DNA of 64,000 bases, taken from NCBI RefSeq assembly GCF_001263205.1, contig NZ_CP012333.1, forward strand, positions 9,157,501 through 9,221,500. The letters run 5' to 3'. Origin of the DNA: Labilithrix luteola. GTDB lineage: Bacteria > Myxococcota_A > Polyangia > Polyangiales > Polyangiaceae. The notes beneath the pieces are model-generated. The model ran no database searches and was not told the DNA's origin. It was given only the letters and a program-made list of their open reading frames with translations. Made by a program: the position numbers and the translations under genes. Positions 33,919-43,014 of the stretch are shown here, piece by piece; the stretch's first letter is position 1; every line of letters starts with the position of its first letter.

Positions 33919-35556
33919 CTATCCCTTCGTCGGGGCCTTGCTTGCTGCCTTGCCGATGATGCCCAAGAGCGTGGCGTTCGTCGGATCGACCTGAAGGCCG
34001 GTCTCTGCAGCACGCTTGGCGGACGCGAGGAGCCCCGCCTTCGAATAAATCTCCGCCAGGACTACGTGTCCGACAACGGAGCCTGGCTCGGCCGCGACAG
34101 CGCGTTTGGCGTGTTCCGCAGCTTGATGAAGGTCGCCGCCTTCGGCGCGAAGCAGCGCCCGCGCGGCACTCATGTGGGCACGGGGGTTGTTCGTCTGGAG
34201 CTTCGCAACTTTCTGCCAAGAGCGTGCAGCCTCTGCCCAGTGCCCGCTCTTTTCCTCGTAGTCGGCCTGCTTCGCGTAGCTCTCGGTGAGCGCGAGGTCC
34301 GCCTGGTTCTTCGTCTCTTGATAGCGAATCGCGAGGGCGGTGTCGTTCGGTGAAAACTTCGTGGCAATGCCGAGCGCGGTTGCCGCCGCGACGAGATCAC
34401 CTTTGGCGAACGCCTCCTCGGCCGTCTGCACGTAACGTCGTGCTTGAGCCTGCGTCGCGCCGTCGATGCGGTCTTCGTAGCGGCGCTTGAGCGCGTCCAT
34501 GGCGTCCGAGGCCGACGCGTAGCGCTGGGTTGGCGGAGTCGGCGCGCTCGGTTGACTTCCTTGCGGCGGTCGCATGGGTGGCGGCGCGCTCGGTTGACTT
34601 CCTTGCGGCGGTCGCATGGGTGGCGGCGCGCTCGGTCGACCCGGCGTCGACAAGCGTTGCCCGCCGAGGAGACGACGCGCGAGTGCTTCCTTGCGGGCGC
34701 GGATCTCTTCCGGGCTCGCATCGGGCACGGAGGCCCGCCGTCCGTCCATCACGTTCGGTGAAGACGACCGTTCGGGCGGAATCGCTGCAGCCGGAGGAGG
34801 CGGGGCAGGCGCAGGGGCGGGCGCTTGCGTGCGCGACGCTTCTTCGAGCGCGCGCTCGAGCATCGCTTCCATGCCTCGCGTCGTCGCGATTTCGGCGAGA
34901 TAGCTGTCGTAATCTGCGCGTCGCTCACGATCGACGAGCGTGTCGTGCGCTTCGGTGATCCGACCGAAGAGCGCCTCCATCTTCGGCTTGAAGGAGCCGA
35001 GGTACTTCTTGAAGTACCGGTCGGGGTGCATCAGCGCCGCGAGCTCGAAGTACGCGCGCTTGATCGCCTTCTTCTCGGCCTGGGGGGAGACACCGAGCAG
35101 CGTGTAATGGTCGAGGTCTTCCAGTCGGTAGTAGACGTCGAGGACACGCTTGCGCTGCTCGAGCGGGAGATCGCACTCCTCTTCGAGCTCCTTCGGGTCG
35201 TATTTCGGCGCCGACAGCGACACGAACTCCGGAAGGCCGCGCTTCTCGCGCACGGCTTGCGGGGGAGGAGGCGGCGGAGGTGGTGGTGGCGCAGGCGGAG
35301 GCGGCGCATTCGGGTCGATCCGCTCGATGACGCCGAGCTTTTCGAGCTTCTCGAGCGCGCGCTCGACCGAGAAGTCGGGAAGGCCCGTCTCCTTGGCGAG
35401 ATCCTTCGAGCCCAGCCGCCCGTTGATGCGGGTCAGCAGGAACCCATCCATGGGATCCAGTTTGAATTTCCGGACGTCGACGTGCGCGACCAGCCGCGGG
35501 ACCTTTTCCGGCATCCTCGTCGGCTCAGCATAACGTTGTCTCACTGCTTGCAGCAA
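33919..35556 (-). CDS. J-domain protein with TPR region (DnaK co-chaperone)
   Basis: 545 aa. Residues 15-80 are a small winged-helix-like domain (RKFKLDPMDGFLLTRINGRLGSKDLAKETGLPDFSVERALEKLEKLGVI). A poly-Pro stretch follows. The J domain is at about residues 150-220 (DHYTLLGVSPQAEKKAIKRAYFELAALMHPDRYF), with the HPD that triggers Hsp70 ATPase. Next is a Pro/Ser linker with the unit SAPPPMRPPQGSQP repeated twice, then TPR helices from about 370 on. Lies 80 bp upstream of the dnaK start. The N-terminal and TPR parts probably choose the client. Confidence 0.88.
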   Translation of the reverse strand: MLQAVRQRYAEPTRMPEKVPRLVAHVDVRKFKLDPMDGFLLTRINGRLGSKDLAKETGLPDFSVERALEKLEKLGVIERIDPNAPPPPAPPPPPPPPPPQAVREKRGLPEFVSLSAPKYDPKELEEECDLPLEQRKRVLDVYYRLEDLDHYTLLGVSPQAEKKAIKRAYFELAALMHPDRYFKKYLGSFKPKMEALFGRITEAHDTLVDRERRADYDSYLAEIATTRGMEAMLERALEEASRTQAPAPAPAPPPPAAAIPPERSSSPNVMDGRRASVPDASPEEIRARKEALARRLLGGQRLSTPGRPSAPPPMRPPQGSQPSAPPPMRPPQGSQPSAPTPPTQRYASASDAMDALKRRYEDRIDGATQAQARRYVQTAEEAFAKGDLVAAATALGIATKFSPNDTALAIRYQETKNQADLALTESYAKQADYEEKSGHWAEAARSWQKVAKLQTNNPRAHMSAARALLRAEGGDLHQAAEHAKRAVAAEPGSVVGHVVLAEIYSKAGLLASAKRAAETGLQVDPTNATLLGIIGKAASKAPTKG

Positions 35557-35619
35557 AGGCAGGAAGGACGAATCGACCGCGGCCGTAGAGGGCGGGCCGT
35601 CACGTACAGTGTGGGCGCC

Positions 35620-36552
35620 TCACGATCGCCAACGCGGGTGCATCCAGACCCATCGCTCGGGCATGGCCCGGATGCGCGCACCGAGCTCTTCATTGATGCG
35701 TGAGGTCAGGATCCGCTCGCCCTCGGCATCCGCGCCGAGATCCCCTGTCGGAATCCGCCGGGCGCTGAAAACCAGCTCGGCGCTCGATGTGTCGCGTGGA
35801 GCGGGCGTTCCGACGATCACGGCCGCCGACGTTCGGAGCGCGATGCGGGCGGGACCGACCGGCGTTCGTGCTGGGAGGCCGAGGAAGGGGACGTCGATGC
35901 TCGGAACACGCGAGGCGAGGTCCATCGGAACCCCGAGCACCTCGCCGCGACGGACGGTCCGCAAGAGCGAGGCCGCGGCACCTGGCGCTCCGCGGTAGAT
36001 CGTCCTCACGCCTCGTCCGCCGCGCAGGCGATCGTAGATGGGCGTGAGCCGTGGGTCGTACGCCTCGCGCGCGATGACTGTGAGTGGGAAGCCTTCGGCG
36101 ACGAGCGTAGCGGCCACCCGCTCCCACGGACCGAGGTGCGCGGACGCGAACACCACGCCATGGCCCTCTCGCAGAGCGTCGTCGAAGCATTCGCGCGTGC
36201 CGGGCGCGAACGGAAGCCGCTCGAGCGGGCGGTTCGGATCGAGCGTGGCCACCACCTCGCCGAGCTGGCGACCGAGCGTGCGGTACACGTTCGTGACGAG
36301 GGCCTTCGCGTCCTTCGGGCCGAGCTCCGGAAAGACGCGTTCGACGTTGCGCAGGGCGGTGCGCCGCGCCGAGGGGAGAATGGTGTGGGCGAGGACTCCA
36401 ACGCCCTCTCCCAACCGCACGAGGAGCGAGCGCGGGAGTCGCGAACCGAGCGCGAGCGCGCCGGTCGCCAGCAGCCAGAGCACGTCGTTTTTCGTGCGCT
36501 GGGCCAGTGTCCACGTCTGTCCTTCGCGTCGATCGGCCGCGACGTTCACCAT
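35620..36552 (-). CDS. LpxL/LpxM-like lipid A acyltransferase
   Basis: 310 aa. Lysophospholipid/lauroyl acyltransferase family: the catalytic HX4E is HLGPWE (about residues 139-144), preceded by GHGVVFASA, and the end has ERWVWMHPRW, the family's C-terminal signature. The N-terminal hydrophobic helix (LWLLATGALALGSRL) is the membrane anchor. It would add a secondary acyl chain to lipid A or a related lipid. TGATG at the junction means that the upstream lipoprotein stop and this ATG overlap; a GTG 3 nt earlier is also possible. Being last in a sigma-factor operon suggests envelope-stress control. Confidence 0.88.
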   Translation of the reverse strand: MVNVAADRREGQTWTLAQRTKNDVLWLLATGALALGSRLPRSLLVRLGEGVGVLAHTILPSARRTALRNVERVFPELGPKDAKALVTNVYRTLGRQLGEVVATLDPNRPLERLPFAPGTRECFDDALREGHGVVFASAHLGPWERVAATLVAEGFPLTVIAREAYDPRLTPIYDRLRGGRGVRTIYRGAPGAAASLLRTVRRGEVLGVPMDLASRVPSIDVPFLGLPARTPVGPARIALRTSAAVIVGTPAPRDTSSAELVFSARRIPTGDLGADAEGERILTSRINEELGARIRAMPERWVWMHPRWRS

Positions 36553-37049
36553 CACTTCGTCGAGGGGATGGGGTCGTTTCGTTCGACGCTCGGACCGCCC
36601 TCGCAGGCGCCGCAGGTGTTCTTCACGCGGGAGCGTGCGCTATACACGCGTGTCTTCGCGTCTTCGCAGCGTCGGACGTCGTCGTCGCCTTGGACGAGCG
36701 CGCAGAGATGCCCTGCGGCGCGGTCCATCGAGCCGAGCGCGCGGCACGCGTTGTGACAATCACCGGCGGCGACATCGAGTTCGCGCTGCGACGCATCGAG
36801 ATCCCGGGCAGCGGCCTGCACGGCAGGGCGGCCCGGTGCAATGGAGGACGGGAGGGCCGCGCCGGCTTGCGCCTGTTGCGGGTACGCGCTGGGGCTCGAG
36901 GGGTAGGCGCCCGGAGGCGCAGCTTCGGCGTAGCCGGCTTGCGCAGGAGCGCTCGCGGACGGCGCCTCGGCAGCCTTTCGACCGGCGCAGCCGACGAGAA
37001 GGACGGTGGTCGTGACGATGCCGACGCGCCCGGCCTTTCCCATGCTCAT
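36552..37049 (-). CDS. Small Cys-containing lipoprotein
   Basis: 165 aa. Signal peptide with lipobox LLVGC, then a Pro/Ala/Tyr/Ser-rich linker (GYAEAAPPGAYPSSPSAYPQQAQ). The helical C-terminal half has five Cys (DCHNACRALGSM, HLCALV, RRCEDA, NTCGACEGG), likely disulfide-bonded in the periplasm. Family not recognised. Its ATG overlaps the stop of the gene before it (ATGA). Confidence 0.75.
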   Translation of the reverse strand: MSMGKAGRVGIVTTTVLLVGCAGRKAAEAPSASAPAQAGYAEAAPPGAYPSSPSAYPQQAQAGAALPSSIAPGRPAVQAAARDLDASQRELDVAAGDCHNACRALGSMDRAAGHLCALVQGDDDVRRCEDAKTRVYSARSRVKNTCGACEGGPSVERNDPIPSTK

Positions 37050-37627
37050 CGACCTGCTCCTGCATCCTTGGCGGTCGAGCGCTGGATGACCTGCTCCTGG
37101 ATCTTCACGACTTCCTCGAGGCGCTGAATGGCGCGCTCGCGTGCCTTCGCCGCCTCGGCCGGCTTGCCCGCGTCGGCCAGGCCCGCGGCGCGCGCCTCTT
37201 CGACCAGCCCTTCGACCTCGACGAGATGGCCTCGGAAGTAGGTAGGCTCCGGCGCGTGCGCGAGACCGCTCTGGACCGCGGCCGCCGCGCCCGCCAGATC
37301 GCCTTTCTTCAGTCGAAGCTCGCCGAGGCGGGCGTAGGCGTCGGCGAGGACTTCCTCGATCTCCGGAGCGGGCCGTGCGGGGCGCTGCGCGGCGACGAGT
37401 CGGTCCATGGCGGCGATCGCGCCGTCGAGATCGCCGGTGTCTTCTTTGATGTTGGCCTGATGATGCAGCGCGCGCGCTTCGGAGAGGAAGGCCATGAGCT
37501 CCGCGTCGACGGGAGCCTCTTTGCTGCTCTCGGTCGGTCGATGGCATGCCGCTGCGCCCGAGAGCGCGAGCGACGCCGCCGTGACGACGAGGGCGAAGCG
37601 CGTGACGAGCCGGGGGCGCGCGCTCAT
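37046..37627 (-). CDS. TPR-containing lipoprotein
   Basis: 193 aa. Signal peptide ends AAC (SLALSGAAACHRP), so the mature protein is lipid-anchored. Three helical repeats follow (DGAIAAMDRLVAAQRP, EEVLADAYARLGELRLKKGDLAGAAAAVQSGL), TPR in character. The C-terminus is a helix rich in Ala, Glu and Arg. Overlaps both neighbours by 4 bp, so it is tightly coupled in the sigma-factor operon. Possible role in sensing or assembly in the envelope; not proven. Confidence 0.75.
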   Translation of the reverse strand: MSARPRLVTRFALVVTAASLALSGAAACHRPTESSKEAPVDAELMAFLSEARALHHQANIKEDTGDLDGAIAAMDRLVAAQRPARPAPEIEEVLADAYARLGELRLKKGDLAGAAAAVQSGLAHAPEPTYFRGHLVEVEGLVEEARAAGLADAGKPAEAAKARERAIQRLEEVVKIQEQVIQRSTAKDAGAGR

Positions 37628-38322
37628 CGCACACCCCACTGGGCGAAGCGGTTCTCGCGGAAGTCCGAGGAGCGGGCGCTGGCGATGCGGTCGATGCGCG
37701 CGCTCGTCTCGCCAGGCTTGAAGGGCTCGTCGAACAGCGATTGCGTCGAGCGCGCCGCGGCGAGGGGGGCTTCGCCGCTCGCGTGATCGCTCATGTTCAG
37801 CCACAGGAGAAGGCCGGCGGCGAGCGCCACGACGCCGGCGGCTCCGGCATAGAATCGCCGCACGATCGCTCGTCGAGCTGGCAAGGCCACGACGACGTTC
37901 TTCGCGGCGAGCGCATCGTCGACGACCACGCGATGCGCGCTCTCGGTGAGCGGCTCGGGAGACCACGCTGCACGAAGCGAGAGAGCGAGCTCGGCCTCCG
38001 CGTGGTCCGGTGCTCGCGGCGTTCGCGAGTCGAGGCTCGCGCGCAAACGTTCGGCGGCCGCAAGCTCCTCTTCCGTCGGGGGGGCGTCGTCGGCGGCATC
38101 GAGACAGGCCTCGACGAGCGCGCGGTGCTCCTCGGGATCGATCTCCGACGGAGACCATGCCGCGTGGAGCGCCTGCGCGAGGCCGGCCAGCGGATCGCCG
38201 TCGGCTCCGCGCGTCTCCAGCGTATCGCGCAGCCGCTCCGCCGCGCGCTCCTCAGGCGCTCTCTCATCGAGAGTCGGCTGCGAGCCCAAGTCGCCGGGCA
38301 GGGGCTTGTCGCGCTCAGCCAT
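37624..38322 (-). CDS. Membrane-anchored anti-sigma-like protein
   Basis: 232 aa. About 165 cytoplasmic residues come first, with two similar helical repeats (RLRDTLETRGADGDPLAGLAQALHAAWSPSEIDPEEHRALVEACLDAA and RLRASLDSRTPRAPDHAEAELALSLRAAWSPEPLTESAHRVVVDDALA). One TM helix (AGVVALAAGLLLWLNM) and a short periplasmic tail follow. It overlaps the sigma gene by 8 bp. Position and topology fit an anti-sigma factor, but no ZAS zinc motif is seen, so the role is inferred. Confidence 0.7.
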   Translation of the reverse strand: MAERDKPLPGDLGSQPTLDERAPEERAAERLRDTLETRGADGDPLAGLAQALHAAWSPSEIDPEEHRALVEACLDAADDAPPTEEELAAAERLRASLDSRTPRAPDHAEAELALSLRAAWSPEPLTESAHRVVVDDALAAKNVVVALPARRAIVRRFYAGAAGVVALAAGLLLWLNMSDHASGEAPLAAARSTQSLFDEPFKPGETSARIDRIASARSSDFRENRFAQWGVR

Positions 38323-38983
38323 CGCCCTTCACCTCTAGCGTCTTTTTCAGGGATGCGATCGCCCGATGCAACAGGACGTCGAAGGTGGCGGGCGTGACAC
38401 CGAGCTCGCGAGCGACTTCTTCGCGCGGGCGCTCTTCGAGAACGCGGAGCTGGATGGCTCGCGCATAGCGAGGGTTGATGCTCCGGAGGGCGTCTTCGAC
38501 CTTCTTTCGTGCGGCGTCGCGATCGCGGTGGTCGCTGATGCGTTGTTCGACAGGCGTCTCGCTCTGGGCGGCGTCGACTTCACGCTCGAGGTCGTCCTCT
38601 TCGAACAGCACGAGCCGCTTCTTCGCGCGCAGCTGATCGAGCGCCACCCGCAAGGCCACCGTACGCAGCCACGGATAGAAGCCGACGTTCTGCCAGGTGA
38701 ACTTGCCGATGTTCGCGACGACTTTGGCGTAGGTCTCGGCGAGGGCGTCTTTTGCGGCCGCCTCGGAACCTAGCCGGGGGAGAAGCACGCTGCGGTAGAG
38801 GCCCGGACCATATTTGTGGAGGAGCTCGCCGAGGGCCTTCCGATCGCCCGCGTGGGCCCGTTCGACGAGCCCACGGTCGGCCGCGTCGGCTTCCGCACGC
38901 CGCTCTTGCTCGAGCGCCCGCTCGGGTTCGCTGGGCGTGCCGCGACTTTGCGACCTCTCCTCGTCCGGCACGGCCCGCAGCAT
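38315..38983 (-). CDS. ECF-type RNA polymerase sigma factor
   Basis: 222 aa from ATG 38983. Region 2 is evident in LVERAHAGDRKALGELLHKYGPGLYRSVLLPRLG through FTWQNVGFYPWLRTVALRVALDQLRAKKR. Region 4 has ALRSINPRYARAIQLRVLEERPREEVARELGVTPATFDVLLHRAIASLKK, an HTH typical of ECF factors. First gene of a five-gene overlapping run (anti-sigma-like, two lipoproteins, LpxL-like enzyme), so it probably directs an envelope response and its own operon. A TGTAAG element at 39095-39090 could be part of its promoter. Confidence 0.88.
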   Translation of the reverse strand: MLRAVPDEERSQSRGTPSEPERALEQERRAEADAADRGLVERAHAGDRKALGELLHKYGPGLYRSVLLPRLGSEAAAKDALAETYAKVVANIGKFTWQNVGFYPWLRTVALRVALDQLRAKKRLVLFEEDDLEREVDAAQSETPVEQRISDHRDRDAARKKVEDALRSINPRYARAIQLRVLEERPREEVARELGVTPATFDVLLHRAIASLKKTLEVKGDG

Positions 38984-39145
38984 AGAACCGAGCCACCCGC
39001 GGGAGATCAGCTTTTCCCGCGAAGTGAGCGGTAAGGGGAGGGCTGCGGCGTTGCAGGGCACGAACCAAGAACGCGCCGCCCCACGCGTTCTTACAGGCGT
39101 TCCGGAGACCCCGGGGCAAGGGCGGCCGTGCTATGTCCGGCAACC

Positions 39146-40504
39146 ATGGCGATCCGATCCACGGCTCTGGCATTCGGTCTCGCAGCGCTGCTTTCGGCGC
39201 CCGCAGCCCGCGCGGACGTGTCGATCCCGTTCACCCGCAGCACGCTCCCGAACGGGATGACCGTCATCTTCCAAGAAGACCACTCGATTCCCATCGTCGT
39301 GGTCAACGTGTCCTACGACGTGGGCTCACGCTTCGAGGCCAAGGGCCGAACGGGGTTCGCCCACCTCTTCGAACACCTCATGTTCATGGGAACGCGGCGC
39401 GCGCCCACGAAGGCGTTCGATGCCTGGATGGAGGCCTCGGGCGGCTGGAACAACGCGTGGACCAGCCAGGATCGCACGGACTATTACGACGTCGGCGCGC
39501 CCACGTCGCTCGACTTGCTTCTCTGGCTCGAGGCCGATCGCCTACGCGATCTCGGCCCGCTGATGACCAAGGAGAAGCTCGACGCGCAGCGTGACGTCGT
39601 TCGCAACGAGCGCCGCCAGACCTCGGAAAATACGCCCTATGGCAAGGTCGAGCTCCGCTTGCCCGAGCTCCTGTACCCAAATGAGCACCCGTACCACCAC
39701 CCGGTCATCGGCTCCCACGAGGATCTCGAGGCGGCGACCGTCGACGACGTGAAGGGCTTCTTCGCCCAGCACTACGACCCGGCCAACGCGTCGCTCGTTG
39801 TCGCCGGTGACTTCGATCCAAGGGCCGCGAAGGACAAGATCGATCGCTGGTTCGGCACGATTCCTTCGCGTGGCAAGGCGGTCGACCCGGGCGCGCCGGG
39901 CTTCAGCGATACCAAAACCACGCTCACCAGCGTGGTTCGCGAGACCCTCGAAGACGAGGTCGAGCTGCCGAAGATCGTCATGGCCTGGCAATCGCCGAAG
40001 CACTTTGCTCCGGGCGATGCCGAGCTCGATCTCCTCGGTGCCGCGCTGTCGAACGGCAAGGCGAGCCGGCTCTACAAGGCTCTCGTCTACGATCAGAAGC
40101 TCGCGCAGAGCGTCGACGCCGGACAGGACTCGGGCTCGCTTGGTTCTCGCTTCGAGATCGGCGTCATCGCGCGCCCGGGCGTCTCGCTCGAGAAGCTGGA
40201 AGCGGCGATCGACAAGGAGCTCGAGGCCATCCGCCGGAAGCCCATCGCCGACGAAGAGCTCGAACGGTCGAAGAACCTCGTCGAGACCGCATTCGTCATG
40301 CGCCTCGAGGGCGTCCGCGAGCGCGCCTCGCTCCTCAACATGTACCAGGCCGAAGTGAAGGATCCCGGCTTCGTGCAGAAGGATCTCGATCGCTATCGCT
40401 CGGCGACCAAGGAAGGCATCCAGAAGGCCGCGGAGGCGTATCTGCTCCCGAACGCGCGCGTCGTGCTCCGCGTCGTGCCCAAGAAGAAGGGGAACTCGAA
40501 GTGA
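39146..40504 (+). CDS. M16-family zinc metallopeptidase (active subunit)
   Basis: 452 aa with a signal peptide (STALAFGLAALLSAPAARA). The inverted zinc motif HLFEH is in GFAHLFEHLMFMG, and the downstream Glu ligand in DVVRNERRQTSE is also present, so this is the catalytic half. The M16_C domain follows (HEDLEAATVDDVKGFFAQHYDPANASLVVAGDF). It acts in the periplasm or outside on peptides. The start is ATG 39146, since it directly precedes the signal peptide. It overlaps an M16 gene lacking the motif, making a heterodimer like other bacterial pairs. Confidence 0.92.
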   Translation: MAIRSTALAFGLAALLSAPAARADVSIPFTRSTLPNGMTVIFQEDHSIPIVVVNVSYDVGSRFEAKGRTGFAHLFEHLMFMGTRRAPTKAFDAWMEASGGWNNAWTSQDRTDYYDVGAPTSLDLLLWLEADRLRDLGPLMTKEKLDAQRDVVRNERRQTSENTPYGKVELRLPELLYPNEHPYHHPVIGSHEDLEAATVDDVKGFFAQHYDPANASLVVAGDFDPRAAKDKIDRWFGTIPSRGKAVDPGAPGFSDTKTTLTSVVRETLEDEVELPKIVMAWQSPKHFAPGDAELDLLGAALSNGKASRLYKALVYDQKLAQSVDAGQDSGSLGSRFEIGVIARPGVSLEKLEAAIDKELEAIRRKPIADEELERSKNLVETAFVMRLEGVRERASLLNMYQAEVKDPGFVQKDLDRYRSATKEGIQKAAEAYLLPNARVVLRVVPKKKGNSK

Positions 40505-42006
40505 GGCGCCATCTCGCGACCGTTGCCGTTCTCGCTCTGCTCGCCGGCGCATGCGGAGGGGCAGGGCCCTCCCAAGTTCCGACCCCCGCGGCGTCGGCCA
40601 CGCCCGTGGCGACCGCGGCACCGCCTCCTGCGGATCCGCTCGGTCCCCGTCCGGAGCTGAAGACGCCCGAGCCCTTCACGCCGCCGGTTCCCACCTCGTG
40701 GCAGCGGCCGAACGGCATGATCGTGTGGCTCCTGGAACGCCACACGCTGCCCGTCGTGGCGATGCAGGTGGTCATTCCGGGCGCGGGCTCGGCTGGCGAC
40801 GCGCCCGACAAGGGCGGCCTCGCGCTCACCACGGCCAACATGCTCGACGAAGGCGCGGGAACGCGCGGTCCGCTCGACATCGCACGTGACATCGATCGCC
40901 TCGGCGCCACGCTGGCCACCGGCGCGTACACGGAATACGCGTTCGCGCAGCTCACGTCGCTGAAGAAGAACCTCGCGCCGGCCGCCGCAATCCTCGGCGA
41001 CGTGCTCGGCAAACCGAAGTTCTCACCGGTCGAGTGGAAGCGCGTGCACGATCTCTGGGAGAACGACCTGCGCGCTCGCCAGAGCGAGCCGAATGCGGTC
41101 GCCGGCGTCGTCAGCGCGCGCCAGCTGTTCGGAAGCGATCCGTACGGTCACCCCGTCAACGGCACGCTCAAATCCGCGGCCAAGGTGAGCCTCGACGACG
41201 TGAAGACGTTCTACGCCCAGTGGTGGCACCCCGAGGCGGCCACGGTGGTCGTCGCGGGCGACATCACGCGCGCCGAGCTCGATCCGCTGCTCGACAAGGC
41301 GTTCGCGGGGTGGCAACCGGCGCGCACGAAGAAACCGCCGGCCGCGCCCACGAAGAGCCCGTCGGCGTCGGCCGAGGCGGGGCGTCGCGTGGTCGTCGTC
41401 GATCGTCCCGACGCTCCGCAGTCGGTCATCAGCGTCGTTCGTCTGGGCGTTGCCGCGTCGAGCCCCGAGGCGCCGCCGCTCGTTCGTGTGAACGCCGCGC
41501 TCGGCGGGAGCTTCACCTCGCGCCTCAACCAGGACCTCCGCGAGGAGCATGGTTGGAGCTACGGCGCGCGTTCGCGTTTCTCGTTCACGAGGCGCCCTGG
41601 CATGTTCGCCGCGGAGGCCGCCGTGCATACCGAGCACACGGGCGAGGCGCTCAAGGCGATGCTCGTGGACATCGAGGAGCTCGCCAAGGGCGGCCTCACG
41701 AAGGAGGAGGTCGAAAAGACGCGCCTCCTTGCCCGAGGGGAGCTCGTCGAATCGTTCGAGGCCGTCGAGGCGGCAGCACGTCGCCTTGCGCGCAATGCAG
41801 GCGTTGGCCTCGGGCCGGATCACGAGGCGAAGGCGAGCGCACTTCTCTACGGAGCGACGAAGGCCGATCTCGACAAGCTGGCCGCCGAGCACATCGACGT
41901 GAAAAATGGGATCGTCGTCATCGTCGGCCCACGCGCGAAGCTCGAACCGCAGCTGAAAGCGATCGGCATCACGAAGATCGAGGCGAGCGGGCCCGAAGGC
42001 GACTAG
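40501..42006 (+). CDS. M16-family lipoprotein, zinc motif lost
   Basis: 501 aa. Lipoprotein signal (VLALLAGACGG) and a Pro/Ala linker, then an M16 fold (NGMIVWLLERHTLPVVAMQVVIPGAGSAGDAPDKGGLALTTANMLDEG) in which the position of HxxEH reads LTTANML, so it cannot bind zinc. The C-terminal half keeps the R-Y-type substrate region (LREEHGWSYGARSRF). In M16 pairs such a subunit supplies substrate-binding residues; being lipid-anchored it would tether the complex. GTGA overlap with the active gene. Confidence 0.9.
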   Translation: MRRHLATVAVLALLAGACGGAGPSQVPTPAASATPVATAAPPPADPLGPRPELKTPEPFTPPVPTSWQRPNGMIVWLLERHTLPVVAMQVVIPGAGSAGDAPDKGGLALTTANMLDEGAGTRGPLDIARDIDRLGATLATGAYTEYAFAQLTSLKKNLAPAAAILGDVLGKPKFSPVEWKRVHDLWENDLRARQSEPNAVAGVVSARQLFGSDPYGHPVNGTLKSAAKVSLDDVKTFYAQWWHPEAATVVVAGDITRAELDPLLDKAFAGWQPARTKKPPAAPTKSPSASAEAGRRVVVVDRPDAPQSVISVVRLGVAASSPEAPPLVRVNAALGGSFTSRLNQDLREEHGWSYGARSRFSFTRRPGMFAAEAAVHTEHTGEALKAMLVDIEELAKGGLTKEEVEKTRLLARGELVESFEAVEAAARRLARNAGVGLGPDHEAKASALLYGATKADLDKLAAEHIDVKNGIVVIVGPRAKLEPQLKAIGITKIEASGPEGD

Positions 42007-42016
42007 AAAGGCGAGT

Positions 42017-42058
42017 CGACGATCCGGAGTGCACGACCCGGAGTCCACGAGCCGGAGT
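42017..42058 (+). repeat. 14-bp tandem repeat x3
   Basis: Three units ending CCGGAGT (42017-42030, 42031-42044, 42045-42058) fill the gap between the M16 lipoprotein and the next gene. Unit 1 is CGACGATCCGGAGT, unit 2 GCACGACCCGGAGT, unit 3 CCACGAGCCGGAGT. Confidence 0.85.
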
Positions 42059-42072
42059 TCAGAGGAAGAGAG

Positions 42073-42516
42073 ATGGCATCGTTCGTACAGCTCGCGCCCG
42101 GCGCGGAGGAAAACGCGTTCGCGCAGATGCTCGCCGACCTGGTCAGGCAGAACATCGAGAGCAAGCCGCACAAGAAGAAGGACTTCGATGCCATCGACGG
42201 CACGGTCGCGCTCGTCGCGGACGACGCCGAGGTCGCGCTCACGCTCGAGTTCCGCCTCGGCCGTCTCGTCGTCCACGACGGAATCTACGGCGTGCCGGAC
42301 GTGGCCGTGCGAGGCTCGTCCGATGCGATCATGACCCTCTCGAACGTCCCGCTCACGAGACCCCTCGCGCTGCCTATCCCGACCGATCGCCCGTCTCTCG
42401 ACGTGCTTCGCTCCATGGTCCGTGCTACGCGCACTGGCGAGCTCAAGATCTTCGGGATGTTTCGCCATATGGGCCTCTTGAACCGCGTCACGCGGGTCAT
42501 GAGCGTCAACGGCTGA
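42073..42516 (+). CDS. Conserved hypothetical protein, possibly SCP2-like
   Basis: 147 aa, no signal peptide. Mixed alpha/beta with FDAIDGTVALVADDAEVALTLEFRLGRLVVHDGIYGVPDVAVRGSSDAIMTLSN, a strand-rich segment similar in style to SCP2 sterol-carrier domains, then a helix set (SLDVLRSMVRATRTGELKIFGMFRHMGLLNRVTRVM). GAGGAAGAG precedes ATG 42073. No firm family; the SCP2 suggestion is tentative. Lies between the M16 pair and the rpsP promoter. Confidence 0.6.
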   Translation: MASFVQLAPGAEENAFAQMLADLVRQNIESKPHKKKDFDAIDGTVALVADDAEVALTLEFRLGRLVVHDGIYGVPDVAVRGSSDAIMTLSNVPLTRPLALPIPTDRPSLDVLRSMVRATRTGELKIFGMFRHMGLLNRVTRVMSVNG

Positions 42517-42558
42517 GCCCAATGGCTGGGCCCCAGGTGGCGAGCTCACCAGAACCAC

Positions 42559-42587
42559 TTGACACATGTATGGTGCGCCGGTAACTT
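42559..42587 (+). promoter_or_regulatory. Promoter of the rpsP operon
   Basis: TTGACA (42559-42564), 17 bp, TAACTT (42582-42587). The -35 is perfect; the -10 keeps the key T, A and final T. It lies about 120 bp before rpsP, leaving a leader in which no known riboswitch or S16-binding structure was recognised. Confidence 0.65.
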
Positions 42588-42709
42588 GCGCGGCCCCAAA
42601 GGTGGGAGACTTTCTGTTGGCGTCAGGCGCGAATTGCGCTAGTTGCGCTGGCGGTTTTCCACCATTCTGACTGCAAGTCTCTCACTGAAGATCGACGAAG
42701 GTTCCCCTC

Positions 42710-42976
42710 ATGGCCGTTGCTATCCGCCTCGCCCGCCAGGGCACGAAGAAGAAGCCCTTCTACCGCGTTGTCGTTACCGACTCGCGCAGCCCCCGGGGTG
42801 GTCGGTTCCTCGAGAACATCGGCACGTTCGACCCGGCGAAGGAGAGCAAGGACTCTCCGCTCAAGCTCAACGCTGAGCGCTTCGACTACTGGCGTACGGC
42901 CGGCGCGGTCCCCTCGGAGACGCTCACCCGCCTCGTGAAGGCTCAGGCCAAGGCCGCCGCCGCGGCCGCGAAGTAG
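42710..42976 (+). CDS. rpsP: 30S ribosomal protein S16
   Basis: 88 aa. Starts MAVAIRLARQGTKKKPFYRVVVTDSRSPRGGRFLENIGTFDP, the S16 signature. Needed for 30S assembly. The C-terminus is an Ala/Lys tail. First gene of the rpsP-khpA-rimM-trmD unit, an order conserved widely in bacteria. Confidence 0.98.
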   Translation: MAVAIRLARQGTKKKPFYRVVVTDSRSPRGGRFLENIGTFDPAKESKDSPLKLNAERFDYWRTAGAVPSETLTRLVKAQAKAAAAAAK

Positions 42977-43014
42977 ATCCGGAACTTCCGGATCTCTTCC
43001 GAGAACCAGAGAGT

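Noticed and set aside
42588..42709. Riboswitch or S16-binding leader upstream of rpsP
   Set aside because: Only short weak hairpins; no known motif recognised.
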